This document shows, one piece after another, positions 16,334 through 24,546 of a stretch of 64,000 nucleotides of DNA (its first letter is position 1; the number at the start of each line of letters is the position of its first letter). Source of the stretch: Falsirhodobacter deserti (GTDB taxonomy: Bacteria; Pseudomonadota; Alphaproteobacteria; Rhodobacterales; Rhodobacteraceae); assembly GCF_004015795.1 (NCBI RefSeq), contig NZ_ML137218.1, positions 178,939-242,938 on the forward strand, given 5' to 3'. Position numbers and translations under genes: made by a program. The notes under the pieces were generated by a model that did not search any database, was not told the origin of the DNA, and worked only from the letters and a program-made list of their open reading frames with translations.

Positions 16334-18568
16334 TCACTCCTTTCCCTGCCATGAAATCGCGATTGCGCCGCCCTGATCTGGCCAGACCGTGCCGCGGGGC
16401 AGGTCGCATCCGTCCAGCGCGATGGTCACTTCCAGTCGCCCCTCGTCTCCCTCGCGCAGCAGGCGCAGCCGGTGGGGGGCGGGTTCGTCCGCATGTGCCG
16501 AGGCTGTCTCGAAAAACCCTGGATGATCGCGGCGCAGCGCCATCAGCGCCCGCGTCAGCCGCGCCTTCGGCCCGTCCAGCAGCGCAACCCGCGCGAAATC
16601 CACCGGCAGGCGGTTGTCGGGGTCGGTCAGGTGATGCGCCATCCCCTCGGTTCCCTGATAGATGTAGGGGATGCCCGGCATCGAAAGCTTCAACGCCAGT
16701 TGCGCAAGGCTGAGGCAGTCCGCGCGGCGGATCAACGCGCAGGCAGCCTCGGGCAGGCGGGTGTTCCAGCGGTTCAGAAGCGCGGCGGCGAAGGCAAGTG
16801 GCGGCGCCTCGGCATTGGTGCGGGGATGGGTCCAGTTGGTGATCTGCTTTGCCTCGCGCATTGCTTTTTCAAGGTGCTGGTGCAGTCGGTCGCCCAGATC
16901 GCCGCGATCCTTTTCCCACATCGCCAGAAGCGTCTGCACGATATACCAGCGCAGGTTGGGATCTACGGCCTCCGCCTCGGGAAGGCGGTTCGCATCGGCC
17001 CAAAGCGACTGGAACTGGCGCGGCAGATGGCTGATCGCCACGATGCGCATCCGCGCATCCTCTGACCGCTTCGTGTCATGGGTGGAGGTGAGGTTGACAT
17101 GCCCCGGCGCGATGCCCTGCAGGAAGCGGTCGAAGCCGGCGACGTCCAGCACCGCCTCGTCCGGAAGGCCGCCCACCTCGTTCGCGGCAAGATAGCGGTT
17201 CCAGCGGAAGGCGGCCGTGTCCTCGTGCGATTTGGCCAGAAGCGCGCCCGTCACCTGCTGGAAGCGACTGCGGAAGGTGCGTTCGGCAGGTGTTTTCGCG
17301 TCCGTCACCACCCGCGCCAGCAGCCGCGCCACGCGGTCGGTCCGCAGATCGCGGGCGGCGGCCTGCACGGTTTCTTCCATGATCCGGCGATCTTCAGCGC
17401 TGGTGGCCGTGTCGCTGAAATAAGTGCGATAGCGGGGGAAGTGGCGCAACAGGGCAAGGACCGCCTCGCGCAGCCATGCATCGCCCGCTTCGGCCTGCGG
17501 GCCAAGCGCGGTGCGGCCAAGTTCAACAAGCTGGCCAAGTTCGGCAGCAAGGTCGCCCTGCGCGACTTCGTCCTTGGCGGCTTGCAGTGCGGACTCAAAG
17601 TCGCCGGTGATGCCGGTCGCCTCGCGCCATGCCGCATCGATGGCGGCGAAACCCTTGGCGTCCGTCAGCACCCGGGCCAGCGCGCGGCCCGACTCGTACC
17701 CCGTGGTGCCCATCGTGCGCCATGACTTTGGCAGGCATTCGGGTCCGGACAGGATCTTTTCGACCCAGACCGGGGTATCCGGCAGTTCCTTTGCCAGTCT
17801 GTCCAGATATTGCGCGGGATCGGCAAGCCCGTCGATGTGATCGACCCGCAGGCCCTGCACGTCGCCATTCCGGACAAGCTCGAAGATCAGGGCATGGGTG
17901 TCCTGGAACACCTGCTCGTCCTCTACCCGCATGCCGATCAGGCCGGTCACGTTGAAGAAGCGCCGATGCGTGATGCTGTCGCGCTCCATCTCCCAGAAGG
18001 TCAGGCGGTAATGCTGTTCGTCATGCACGCGGGCGATGGTTTCCGCATCATCAAGGCCGGTATCGGGCAGGGTGCCGGGGCGCAGGGGGAAGGCAAGCGC
18101 ATCATCGACGATCTGTCCGCCATCATCGGCCGTCAGCTTCATATGGGGCAGGCGCTCGCTGAACGGAGCGGTCAGGAAGGGAACCGGCAGCCGCCCCTTG
18201 GACCAGTCGATGTCGAAGCAGCGGGCATACCGGCTGTCCTTGCCGTTGCGCAGCACATCCACAAGCCACGGGTTCTGCAGATTGAAGGCCGTGTGGTTCG
18301 GCACGATGTCCAGCACGATCGCGATCCCCGCTTCGCGTGCGGCGCGGGCAAGATCGGAAAACCCCTCGCGCCCGCCAAGGCTTTCATCGATCCGCGTGGG
18401 ATCCGTGATGTCATATCCATGGGTGGAGCCTTCCGTCGCCTGAAAGATCGGCGACAGGTATAGGTGGCTGATCCCGAGCCGCTTCAGATGCGGCAGAATC
18501 TCGATTCCCGTTTGGAAGGTGCGACCGTCACGCAAAAGCAGGTGATAAAGGGCTGTGGGAAGACGCAT
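16334..18568 (-). CDS. treY: Malto-oligosyltrehalose synthase
   Basis: TreY converts the reducing end of maltodextrins into a trehalosyl unit by intramolecular transglycosylation (GH13). The 744-residue protein shows the family start TALYHLLLRDGRTFQ, SPIFQATEGSTHGYD, VLDIVPNHTAF, the nucleophile region GLRVDHIDGLADP (Asp243), VWVEKIL (Glu270) and STHDTKRSEDAR. The ATG at 18568 fits this N-terminus; upstream open frame is not conserved. It is followed 124 bp later by glgC-glgX on the same strand. The partner treZ, which releases trehalose, is not in the window. A GGAAC-type promoter candidate lies about 30-55 bp upstream. Confidence 0.95.
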   Translation of the reverse strand: MRLPTALYHLLLRDGRTFQTGIEILPHLKRLGISHLYLSPIFQATEGSTHGYDITDPTRIDESLGGREGFSDLARAAREAGIAIVLDIVPNHTAFNLQNPWLVDVLRNGKDSRYARCFDIDWSKGRLPVPFLTAPFSERLPHMKLTADDGGQIVDDALAFPLRPGTLPDTGLDDAETIARVHDEQHYRLTFWEMERDSITHRRFFNVTGLIGMRVEDEQVFQDTHALIFELVRNGDVQGLRVDHIDGLADPAQYLDRLAKELPDTPVWVEKILSGPECLPKSWRTMGTTGYESGRALARVLTDAKGFAAIDAAWREATGITGDFESALQAAKDEVAQGDLAAELGQLVELGRTALGPQAEAGDAWLREAVLALLRHFPRYRTYFSDTATSAEDRRIMEETVQAAARDLRTDRVARLLARVVTDAKTPAERTFRSRFQQVTGALLAKSHEDTAAFRWNRYLAANEVGGLPDEAVLDVAGFDRFLQGIAPGHVNLTSTHDTKRSEDARMRIVAISHLPRQFQSLWADANRLPEAEAVDPNLRWYIVQTLLAMWEKDRGDLGDRLHQHLEKAMREAKQITNWTHPRTNAEAPPLAFAAALLNRWNTRLPEAACALIRRADCLSLAQLALKLSMPGIPYIYQGTEGMAHHLTDPDNRLPVDFARVALLDGPKARLTRALMALRRDHPGFFETASAHADEPAPHRLRLLREGDEGRLEVTIALDGCDLPRGTVWPDQGGAIAISWQGKE

Positions 18569-18598
18569 GGGATTCCTCGTATGCGGGGACGGGACTGC

Positions 18599-18623
18599 AA
18601 CACGGCTGGAACCCGCCGGTTCC
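18599..18623 (-). promoter_or_regulatory. GGAAC-N16-TGTT promoter candidate for treY
   Basis: On the minus strand GGAAC (18623-18619) is followed after 16 bases by TGTT (18602-18599), giving a short leader before the treY ATG at 18568. The -35 also forms one arm of an 18 bp palindrome (18607-18624). Confidence 0.55.
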
Positions 18624-18624
18624 A
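18607..18624. repeat. 18 bp palindrome between treY and the PRC-barrel gene
   Basis: TGGAACC-CGCC-GGTTCCA: perfect 7 bp arms around a 4 bp centre, in the divergent promoter region. It could bind a dimeric regulator, or just reflect the duplicated GGAAC -35 element. Confidence 0.5.
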
Positions 18625-18636
18625 CCCATGAGCTGC

Positions 18637-18662
18637 GGAACCTTTGTGCAAGCGGTCCCGTT
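18637..18662 (+). promoter_or_regulatory. GGAAC-N17-CGTT promoter for the PRC-barrel gene
   Basis: GGAAC (18637-18641), 17 bases, CGTT (18659-18662): a full match to the EcfG-type general-stress promoter consensus of alphaproteobacteria. The start would be near 18669, leaving a leader of about 45 bases with AAGGAGAG before the ATG at 18714. Confidence 0.7.
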
Positions 18663-18713
18663 ACTGGCCCGATAGCTGCGCAATACCGTGCGGCGACAGT
18701 AAGGAGAGACGTG

Positions 18714-19373
18714 ATGAACAAGTTCGCACTTTCTACCGCCATTCTCGCCCTGACTTCGGGCATGGCCCTGGCTCAGACCACGGCGCCGGCTGCTCCGGAA
18801 GGAAACAGCACCACGACGCCACCGGTAGCAACCGAGGGCACCAGCACGACCACCGAGCCGATGGCACCCGAAGGGGACGAGTCCACCACCGCCACCGGGC
18901 AGGAGCAGGCACCGCTGACGGGCAACAGCGCCTCGCCAACTGAATCCGAGGTTGATACCGGCGATGAAGGTGGCGAACCGGCCACCGAATCGATGAGCGA
19001 GCCGGACGCCGCTGCGCCGGACACGACCACGACGACGAATTCCGCAGACGCCCAGACAAGCTCCACGATCACGCCGCCCGAAGGGTACGAGCCGGTGATG
19101 ATGGAACAGCTGAACGCCGAGATGCTGGCCGATGCTTCGATCTATGATGCCGAAGACAGCGCTGTCGGCACCGTCAGTGAAGTGACCCCCGAACAGGGCA
19201 TGCCGGAACAGGTGGTGCTGGATGTCGGCGGCTTCCTGGGCATTGGCGCCAAGCCGGTCGCCCTGAACGTGTCGGAGCTGACCTTCTTCCAACAAACCGA
19301 CGGCGAGGAAGTACGTGGCTACACCTCGATGACGGAAGACCAGCTGAAAGATCTGCCTGAATACGAAGGCTGA
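18714..19373 (+). CDS. Secreted PRC-barrel domain protein with acidic low-complexity linker
   Basis: A 219-residue exported protein. The signal peptide ends at GMALA-QT. Residues about 22-122 form a Thr/Glu/Pro/Ser-rich, strongly acidic and probably disordered stretch with repeated TTT and APEG. The C-terminal 95 residues form a PRC-barrel-like domain (ADASIYDAEDSAVGTVSEVTP, then VVLDVGGFLGIGAKPVALNV), followed by TEDQLKDLPEY. PRC-barrel proteins of this kind are common in stress regulons of alphaproteobacteria, and the exact GGAAC-N17-CGTT promoter agrees; the molecular role is unknown. AAGGAG precedes the ATG. A strong terminator follows. Confidence 0.85.
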   Translation: MNKFALSTAILALTSGMALAQTTAPAAPEGNSTTTPPVATEGTSTTTEPMAPEGDESTTATGQEQAPLTGNSASPTESEVDTGDEGGEPATESMSEPDAAAPDTTTTTNSADAQTSSTITPPEGYEPVMMEQLNAEMLADASIYDAEDSAVGTVSEVTPEQGMPEQVVLDVGGFLGIGAKPVALNVSELTFFQQTDGEEVRGYTSMTEDQLKDLPEYEG

Positions 19374-19394
19374 TCCAGAAGGACCTAACGGGAC

Positions 19395-19426
19395 GGCGGC
19401 GAAGGAAACTTCGCCGCCGCTTTTTT
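19395..19426 (+). terminator. Rho-independent terminator after the PRC-barrel gene
   Basis: GGCGGCGAAG (19395-19404) pairs perfectly with CTTCGCCGCC (19409-19418) around a GAAA loop, followed by GC and six T. The rest of the gap to 19594 is AT-rich and holds only the promoter of the next operon. Confidence 0.92.
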
Positions 19427-19559
19427 ATACTCGTTAACCGTCACACTATTCGCACCCACGGCCTTTGTTACGACACAATTACACAACCGCAAAATGAAAT
19501 CGTTCTCACGGCCGCCTTAAAAGTTAATTAATCGTTAACGCGTATCGCTTTTGTCGCTC

Positions 19560-19588
19560 TTGAAGGCGAATTTTTGCGAACATATATC
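19560..19588 (+). promoter_or_regulatory. Sigma-70-like promoter of the radical SAM-udgX operon, probably leaderless
   Basis: TTGAAG (19560-19565), 17 bases, TATATC (19583-19588). The expected start lies at or next to the A of the ATG at 19595, and no Shine-Dalgarno sequence precedes that ATG. The mRNA is therefore predicted to be leaderless. Confidence 0.6.
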
Positions 19589-19592
19589 GAAC
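19578..19592 (+). promoter_or_regulatory. LexA (SOS) box GAAC-N7-GAAC
   Basis: GAAC (19578-19581), seven bases, GAAC (19589-19592). This direct repeat is the known LexA site of Rhodobacter and other alphaproteobacteria (GTTC-N7-GTTC read on the other strand). It covers the -10 element, so LexA would block transcription until DNA damage. Confidence 0.8.
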
Positions 19593-19594
19593 AT

Positions 19595-20818
19595 ATGAGC
19601 CGCCGCACCCTGACCGATAAACTGGCCATCCTTTCGGATGCCGCGAAATATGACGCCTCCTGCGCATCCTCGGGAGGGGAGCGGAGAGATTCGTCCGACG
19701 GCAAGGGCGTGGGCAGTTCAGGCGGTTCAGGCATCTGTCATGCCTATGCACCCGACGGGCGCTGCATCAGCCTGCTGAAGATCCTGATGACGAACTTTTG
19801 CATCTATGACTGTGCCTATTGCGTGAACCGCGTCTCCTCGAAGGTGGAACGGGCCCGCTTCTCGGTGGAGGAGGTTGTGCGTCTGACAATGGAATTCTAT
19901 CGCCGCAACTATATCGAAGGGCTGTTCCTGTCTTCGGGCATCATCCGCAGTCCGGATGACACCATGGCGGACATGGTGCGGATCGCAAAGACACTGCGCG
20001 AGGTGGAGAATTTCCGCGGCTATATTCACCTCAAGACCATTCCCGACGCCTCTCCCGAACTGATCGACGAGGCGGGGAAATATGCCGACCGCCTTTCGAT
20101 CAATGTGGAGCTGCCGACAGAACGCGCCTTGTCGGATCTTGCGCCCGAAAAATCCGCCACCGGCATCCGCCGCGCAATGGGTGCCGTCCGCCTGAAGCGC
20201 GAGGAGTCGCGAGAGGTGACGCATACCGGCAAGACGCGCGCCCGCTTTGCGCCTGCCGGCCAGTCCACCCAGATGATCGTGGGCGCGGACGGTGCCGATG
20301 ACCGGGCTATTCTTGGCCAGTCGGCGAACCTTTACGCCAACTACAAACTCAGCCGCGTTTACTATTCCGCCTTTTCGCCCATCCCGGATGCGTCACGCAT
20401 GCTGCCGCTGGTGAAGCCGCCGCTGATGCGGGAACACCGGCTGTATCAGGCCGACTGGCTGCTGCGCTTCTATGGCTTCGAGGTGGACGAGGTTGCGGGC
20501 AAGGGAATGCTGGATCTGGATCTGGATCCCAAGACGGCATGGGCCATCGCCCACCGCGAAGCGTTTCCGGTCGACATCAATCGCGCCCCGCGCGAGGCGC
20601 TGCTGCGCGTTCCCGGCTTCGGGGTGAAAACGGTGGATCGCATCATTGATGCGCGAAAACGCGGAGCTGTGCGGTATGAACATCTGGTTGCGATGGGGGC
20701 GGTGCTGAAAAAGGCCAAGCCGTTCATCACGCTTCCCGGATGGGCGGCACGGGGGCTGGAGGCTGCGGACCTGCGCGCCCGGTTCGCCCCGCCGCCGGAA
20801 CAGTTGAGCTTGTTCTGA
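19595..20818 (+). CDS. Putative DNA modification/repair radical SAM protein (TIGR03916)
   Basis: A 407-residue radical SAM protein. The cluster motif CIYDCAYC (Cys69, 73, 76) binds the [4Fe-4S] that cleaves SAM. The N-terminus TLTDKLAILSDAAKYDASCASSGG and GGSGICHAYAPDGRC are typical of this family. Near the C-terminus a helix-hairpin-helix (VPGFGVKTVDRIIDARK) suggests DNA binding. The family is distantly like spore photoproduct lyase; its chemistry is not established as far as I know. It is coupled (TGATG) to the UdgX gene. The ATG at 19595 lacks a ribosome site and coincides with the predicted transcription start. Confidence 0.92.
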   Translation: MSRRTLTDKLAILSDAAKYDASCASSGGERRDSSDGKGVGSSGGSGICHAYAPDGRCISLLKILMTNFCIYDCAYCVNRVSSKVERARFSVEEVVRLTMEFYRRNYIEGLFLSSGIIRSPDDTMADMVRIAKTLREVENFRGYIHLKTIPDASPELIDEAGKYADRLSINVELPTERALSDLAPEKSATGIRRAMGAVRLKREESREVTHTGKTRARFAPAGQSTQMIVGADGADDRAILGQSANLYANYKLSRVYYSAFSPIPDASRMLPLVKPPLMREHRLYQADWLLRFYGFEVDEVAGKGMLDLDLDPKTAWAIAHREAFPVDINRAPREALLRVPGFGVKTVDRIIDARKRGAVRYEHLVAMGAVLKKAKPFITLPGWAARGLEAADLRARFAPPPEQLSLF

Positions 20819-22230
20819 TGCAGATCGTGCTGCCTGTCATCGGGACGGTGGCAGCGTGGCGCGATCATGTGCGCCGTCTTGCCGCCGAAGGTGTGGCGCC
20901 CGAAGCTGTCCGCTGGACGGTGGGCGAGGGGGCGCGCGATCTTCTGGCGGCGGACCTGCCGCGGAACGAAGGGCGGAAGCTGTCCATCACGCGCGAGGCG
21001 CTGGCAGAGATCGAAACCGCCCTTTGCCATTCCGATCCCGAACGCTTCAACCGCGCGCATGCGCTGGTTCTGCGGCTGAATGACGGGCTGGGATGGGGTG
21101 ACCGCACCGACCCCGCCATGCGCAAGGTGCTGGAGCAGGCGAAGGCTGTCCGCCGCGACATCCACAAGATGCACGCCTTTGTCCGCTTCCGCGAGGTGCC
21201 GACGGATGGCCCCCGCCGGGCCTTCACGGCGTGGTTCGAACCTGATCACCGCATTGTCGAAGCGGGAACGCCCTTCTTCGCCACGCGTTTCGGCGACATG
21301 GACTGGGTGATCGCAACGCCCGAGGTTACGGCGCGCTTCGACGGTACGCTTCGTTTCGAGGAAACCATCGACACGGCCCGCCCCCCCGCCGATGCGACCG
21401 AGGATCTTTGGCGCACCTATTACGCCAGTATCTTCAACCCGGCCCGCGTGATGGTGAAGGCGATGCAATCGGAAATGCCGAAGAAATACTGGAAGAACCT
21501 GCCCGAGGCCGACCTGATCCCCGATCTGGTGCGCAATGCCGATGCGCGGGTGCGCGAGATGCAGGCTCGCGAGGCCGAGGAGGCCCCCGCCCGCCGCCTT
21601 GCCGCCGCCCGGGCAATGGCGGTGCCGGACAAACCCGCGCCAGAGGCAGGATCCCTTGATGCTCTGCGGGCCGACGCCGCCGGCTGCACCCGCTGCCCGC
21701 TTTATGCGCCAGCCACGCAGACGGTGTTCGGCGAAGGGCCGCGCGATGCAAAGATCGTGATCGTGGGTGAACAGCCGGGTGACGAGGAAGATCTGGCCGG
21801 CCGCCCCTTTGTCGGCCCTGCCGGGCAGGTGTTTGACGAAGAGGCCGAGGCGGCAGGGCTGGACCGCCGGCAGGTCTACGTGACGAACGCGGTGAAGCAC
21901 TTCAAATTCTCGCCGCGTGGCAAGCGCCGCCTGCACCAGCGCCCCGACATGGCAGAGGTCAGGGCCTGCAACGTCTGGCTTCAATCCGAACTTGGGCTGA
22001 TCCGTCCGAAGCTGATCGTGGCGATGGGGGCAACCGCGCTGCAATCCCTGACCGGCAAGGGGCAGGACATCCTGAAGCGGCGCGGCGGGTTCGAAGAGGC
22101 TGGCGACGGAACGCCGCTTCTGGTGACGGTTCACCCTTCTTACCTGCTGCGCCTGCCAGATCCGGAACTTGCGAAGGTGGAGCGGGCGAAGTTCCGCACC
22201 GATCTGGCAAAGGCCGCCGAATACCTCTGA
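20818..22230 (+). CDS. udgX: UdgX-family uracil-DNA binding protein fused to DUF4130
   Basis: A 470-residue protein with two parts. Residues 1-250 form a DUF4130-type domain (RRDIHKMHAFVRFRE, WFEPDHRIVEAGTPFFATRF, YYASIFNPARVMVKAMQSEMPKKYW is split across the middle). Residues 285-470 form a family-4-like uracil glycosylase: CTRCPL, motif A GEQPGDEEDLAGRPFVGPAG, and motif B VHPSYLLR. The insert KRRLHQRP (369-376) is the UdgX R-loop whose His (here His373) forms a covalent bond with the uracil site in characterised members. It should trap uracil in DNA irreversibly. It is coupled to the radical SAM gene, and both appear SOS-controlled. Confidence 0.93.
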   Translation: MQIVLPVIGTVAAWRDHVRRLAAEGVAPEAVRWTVGEGARDLLAADLPRNEGRKLSITREALAEIETALCHSDPERFNRAHALVLRLNDGLGWGDRTDPAMRKVLEQAKAVRRDIHKMHAFVRFREVPTDGPRRAFTAWFEPDHRIVEAGTPFFATRFGDMDWVIATPEVTARFDGTLRFEETIDTARPPADATEDLWRTYYASIFNPARVMVKAMQSEMPKKYWKNLPEADLIPDLVRNADARVREMQAREAEEAPARRLAAARAMAVPDKPAPEAGSLDALRADAAGCTRCPLYAPATQTVFGEGPRDAKIVIVGEQPGDEEDLAGRPFVGPAGQVFDEEAEAAGLDRRQVYVTNAVKHFKFSPRGKRRLHQRPDMAEVRACNVWLQSELGLIRPKLIVAMGATALQSLTGKGQDILKRRGGFEEAGDGTPLLVTVHPSYLLRLPDPELAKVERAKFRTDLAKAAEYL

Positions 22231-22232
22231 CG

Positions 22233-22260
22233 AAAAAGGCGCCCGAAGTGGGCGCCTTTC
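22233..22260. terminator. Bidirectional terminator between udgX and the MscS gene
   Basis: AAAGGCGCCC (22235-22244) pairs with GGGCGCCTTT (22250-22259) around a 5-base loop. A-rich and T-rich flanks allow it to work for both converging genes. Confidence 0.85.
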
Positions 22261-22263
22261 CCC

Positions 22264-24471
22264 TTATTTCGTATCTTCCACCGATTTGGCCAGCGTCCCC
22301 TCGATCGCGGGGGCGGCGCTGGACATGGAGATGGCCTTCGACGCCTCGGTGGAGATGTGCAGCGTGCGCTGCGGGAACGGAATCTCGATCCCGCGTTCGT
22401 CGAAGACCTGCTTGACCAGCTCGTTGAAGCGGCGTCCGACGGGCCAATGCTTGCCCGGCAGGGTCATGACACGGCACCGGATGACCACTGCATTGTCGCC
22501 GAAGGCGATCACGCCCTGCATTTCCAGCGGCTGCGTCACATAGGTGGACAGTTCCGGATCCTTCATCAGGCGGTCATAGGCTTCGTTCAGGGCAGCCTTG
22601 GCGACATCGACATCCGTGTCATAGGCCACACCGATTTCGGCAAGATGGGCGCCGAAGTCGCGGGTCATGTTCTGCACCGTATCCACCGAGGAGAACGGCA
22701 CGATATAAACCGACCCATCCAGCGCCCGCAGCCGGACGGTGCGGATGTTCACCCGTTCCACCCCACCGGATACGCCGCCCGCAGCCACCACGTCACCCAC
22801 GTTGATCGCGTTCTCAAGCTGGATGAAGACGCCGGTGATAACATCCTGAACCAGCTTCTGCGCCCCGAAACCGATGGCCAGACCGATCACCCCGGCACCG
22901 GCCAGCAGCGGCGCGATGTTGATCCCGATCTGCGACAGGGTGATCATCGTGGCCACGATGACCAGCGCGATGGTGAAGCCGTTGCGGAACAGCGACAGCA
23001 GCGTCTTGGTGCGGTTGGTCGCTGCCTGCCCGGCGATGCCGTTGGCCAGCTTGTATTCGATCCAGCCATCCACGACAGCCCAGATCACCGTGGCGAACAG
23101 CGCGATCAGCACGGCCGAAAGCACGCGCCAGATGACGGCCTGCATCGTCGGATCATAAAGCATGTTCGTTTCCACCCAGCCCCAGCCGGACAGGGCCACG
23201 GAAATCGCGAACAGGATCAGGAAGGCGGCGGCGATCCAGGCCAGAACCATGACCACGGCATTGGTGCGCCGGCCAAGCGCAGGCGAAACCGTTACAAGCA
23301 GTTCCGGCAGCTTGACGTTCACGTTGGTGGCCGATCGGAGAAGGCGCATCCCGATCAACAGGATGAACACCGCGATGACCATATAGATCGTGCCGCGCAG
23401 CACGACGCTTTCGATCAGGGCAGGCCGCGTGACGGCAATGAACCACGAATAGGCGATATAGATCAGCGTAAGCACCGGCCACGCCCGCTGCCATGCGTGT
23501 TGCACGCCGGACGCGACCGCCGATCCCGCATCCCGTTCATTGCCGGTGAGGCGGTCACCCCTTGCCAGGTGCAGCGCCTTCGACATCCGCCGGATCGCGA
23601 TGATGGCCGCGATGGCCGCGATGGTGGCGATCAGTGTCCGCATCGGGCGCACGGCGGCAAAGCCCAGCCAGATGCGCGTCAAGGGCACGATGAACAGCAG
23701 GCCCTGGATCACGATCCCCGAAACCATCGTCAGGTTGCGATAGATGACGGCCTGCGCACCGGGGGCCAGAACGCTCAGCGTCGGCTCGGTATCCGCTTCG
23801 GGGCTGTTGATGGCGCGCAGAACGACCCGCACCATGCCGAACATCAGGAAGGCGTTCAGGTAAAGCGTCTGAGATGCGCTGGGGCTGCCGGTGCGGGAAA
23901 ACACGAAGCTGGCCAGCGCATAGCCCACGGCCCATGACAGGGCGATCCCGCAGGCCCGCAGCAGGGTCACGATCAGCGTCGCGCGCATCCGCAGCCAAAA
24001 GCCTGCGGTGGGCGGCGGGGAATGCCGCCCGGCGATGGCGTTCGCGATCCGGATCATCACCAGACCGATCACGATGGTGGTGAAGATCGTCATGACCAGC
24101 TGGATCGCTTCGGCCTGATGGGTTCCCCCGCTCCACAATTGCGAAACCAGCGACACGCTCTGCATCAGCTGCTGCCACACACGGGCCAGTTCGCTGATCA
24201 CTTCGCGGCCTGCCGAGGCGGTGCTTTCGGCAACCTGCTGGGCAAGCGCCGGCGGCGGTGCGGCCTCTGCCGCGGGTTCGGCGGCAGTTTCGTCGGCCTG
24301 CAGGCGTTCGATCAGCGCCGTCCGCGCCTGTTCGTCCTGAAGCACATTCAGCAAAGCCTGGACCGCCTCGGTGGACGAGACGGTCGCGGCAGGGTCGGCG
24401 GGTGTCTCCTGCGCCCAACTGCCGATAGGCAGCAGGGCGATCAGAAGGGCGAAGAGGGTGCGAAGGATCAT
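22264..24471 (-). CDS. MscS-family mechanosensitive channel, large form
   Basis: A 735-residue inner-membrane channel. A signal peptide (ending GSWAQE) is followed by a periplasmic Ala/Glu-rich region to about residue 90 and roughly ten membrane helices. The MscS pore helix and beta domain come near the end: GLAIGFGAQKLVQDVITGVFIQ, then ENAINVGDVV and VERVNIRTVRLRALDGSVYIVPF, and the alpha/beta end domain. Such channels open under membrane tension to release solutes at hypo-osmotic shock. The long N-terminal part resembles YbdG/YnaI-type or larger homologues and may tune gating. GAAAGG precedes the ATG. It follows the zinc peptidase gene by 75 bp. Confidence 0.9.
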   Translation of the reverse strand: MILRTLFALLIALLPIGSWAQETPADPAATVSSTEAVQALLNVLQDEQARTALIERLQADETAAEPAAEAAPPPALAQQVAESTASAGREVISELARVWQQLMQSVSLVSQLWSGGTHQAEAIQLVMTIFTTIVIGLVMIRIANAIAGRHSPPPTAGFWLRMRATLIVTLLRACGIALSWAVGYALASFVFSRTGSPSASQTLYLNAFLMFGMVRVVLRAINSPEADTEPTLSVLAPGAQAVIYRNLTMVSGIVIQGLLFIVPLTRIWLGFAAVRPMRTLIATIAAIAAIIAIRRMSKALHLARGDRLTGNERDAGSAVASGVQHAWQRAWPVLTLIYIAYSWFIAVTRPALIESVVLRGTIYMVIAVFILLIGMRLLRSATNVNVKLPELLVTVSPALGRRTNAVVMVLAWIAAAFLILFAISVALSGWGWVETNMLYDPTMQAVIWRVLSAVLIALFATVIWAVVDGWIEYKLANGIAGQAATNRTKTLLSLFRNGFTIALVIVATMITLSQIGINIAPLLAGAGVIGLAIGFGAQKLVQDVITGVFIQLENAINVGDVVAAGGVSGGVERVNIRTVRLRALDGSVYIVPFSSVDTVQNMTRDFGAHLAEIGVAYDTDVDVAKAALNEAYDRLMKDPELSTYVTQPLEMQGVIAFGDNAVVIRCRVMTLPGKHWPVGRRFNELVKQVFDERGIEIPFPQRTLHISTEASKAISMSSAAPAIEGTLAKSVEDTK

Positions 24472-24546
24472 GTCGCGCCTTTCTGCTGCTTCGTGGTTGC
24501 GGCAGCGCCGCGTTGGGCTTGGTGATGGACGGTTCGGATGCGCGGT

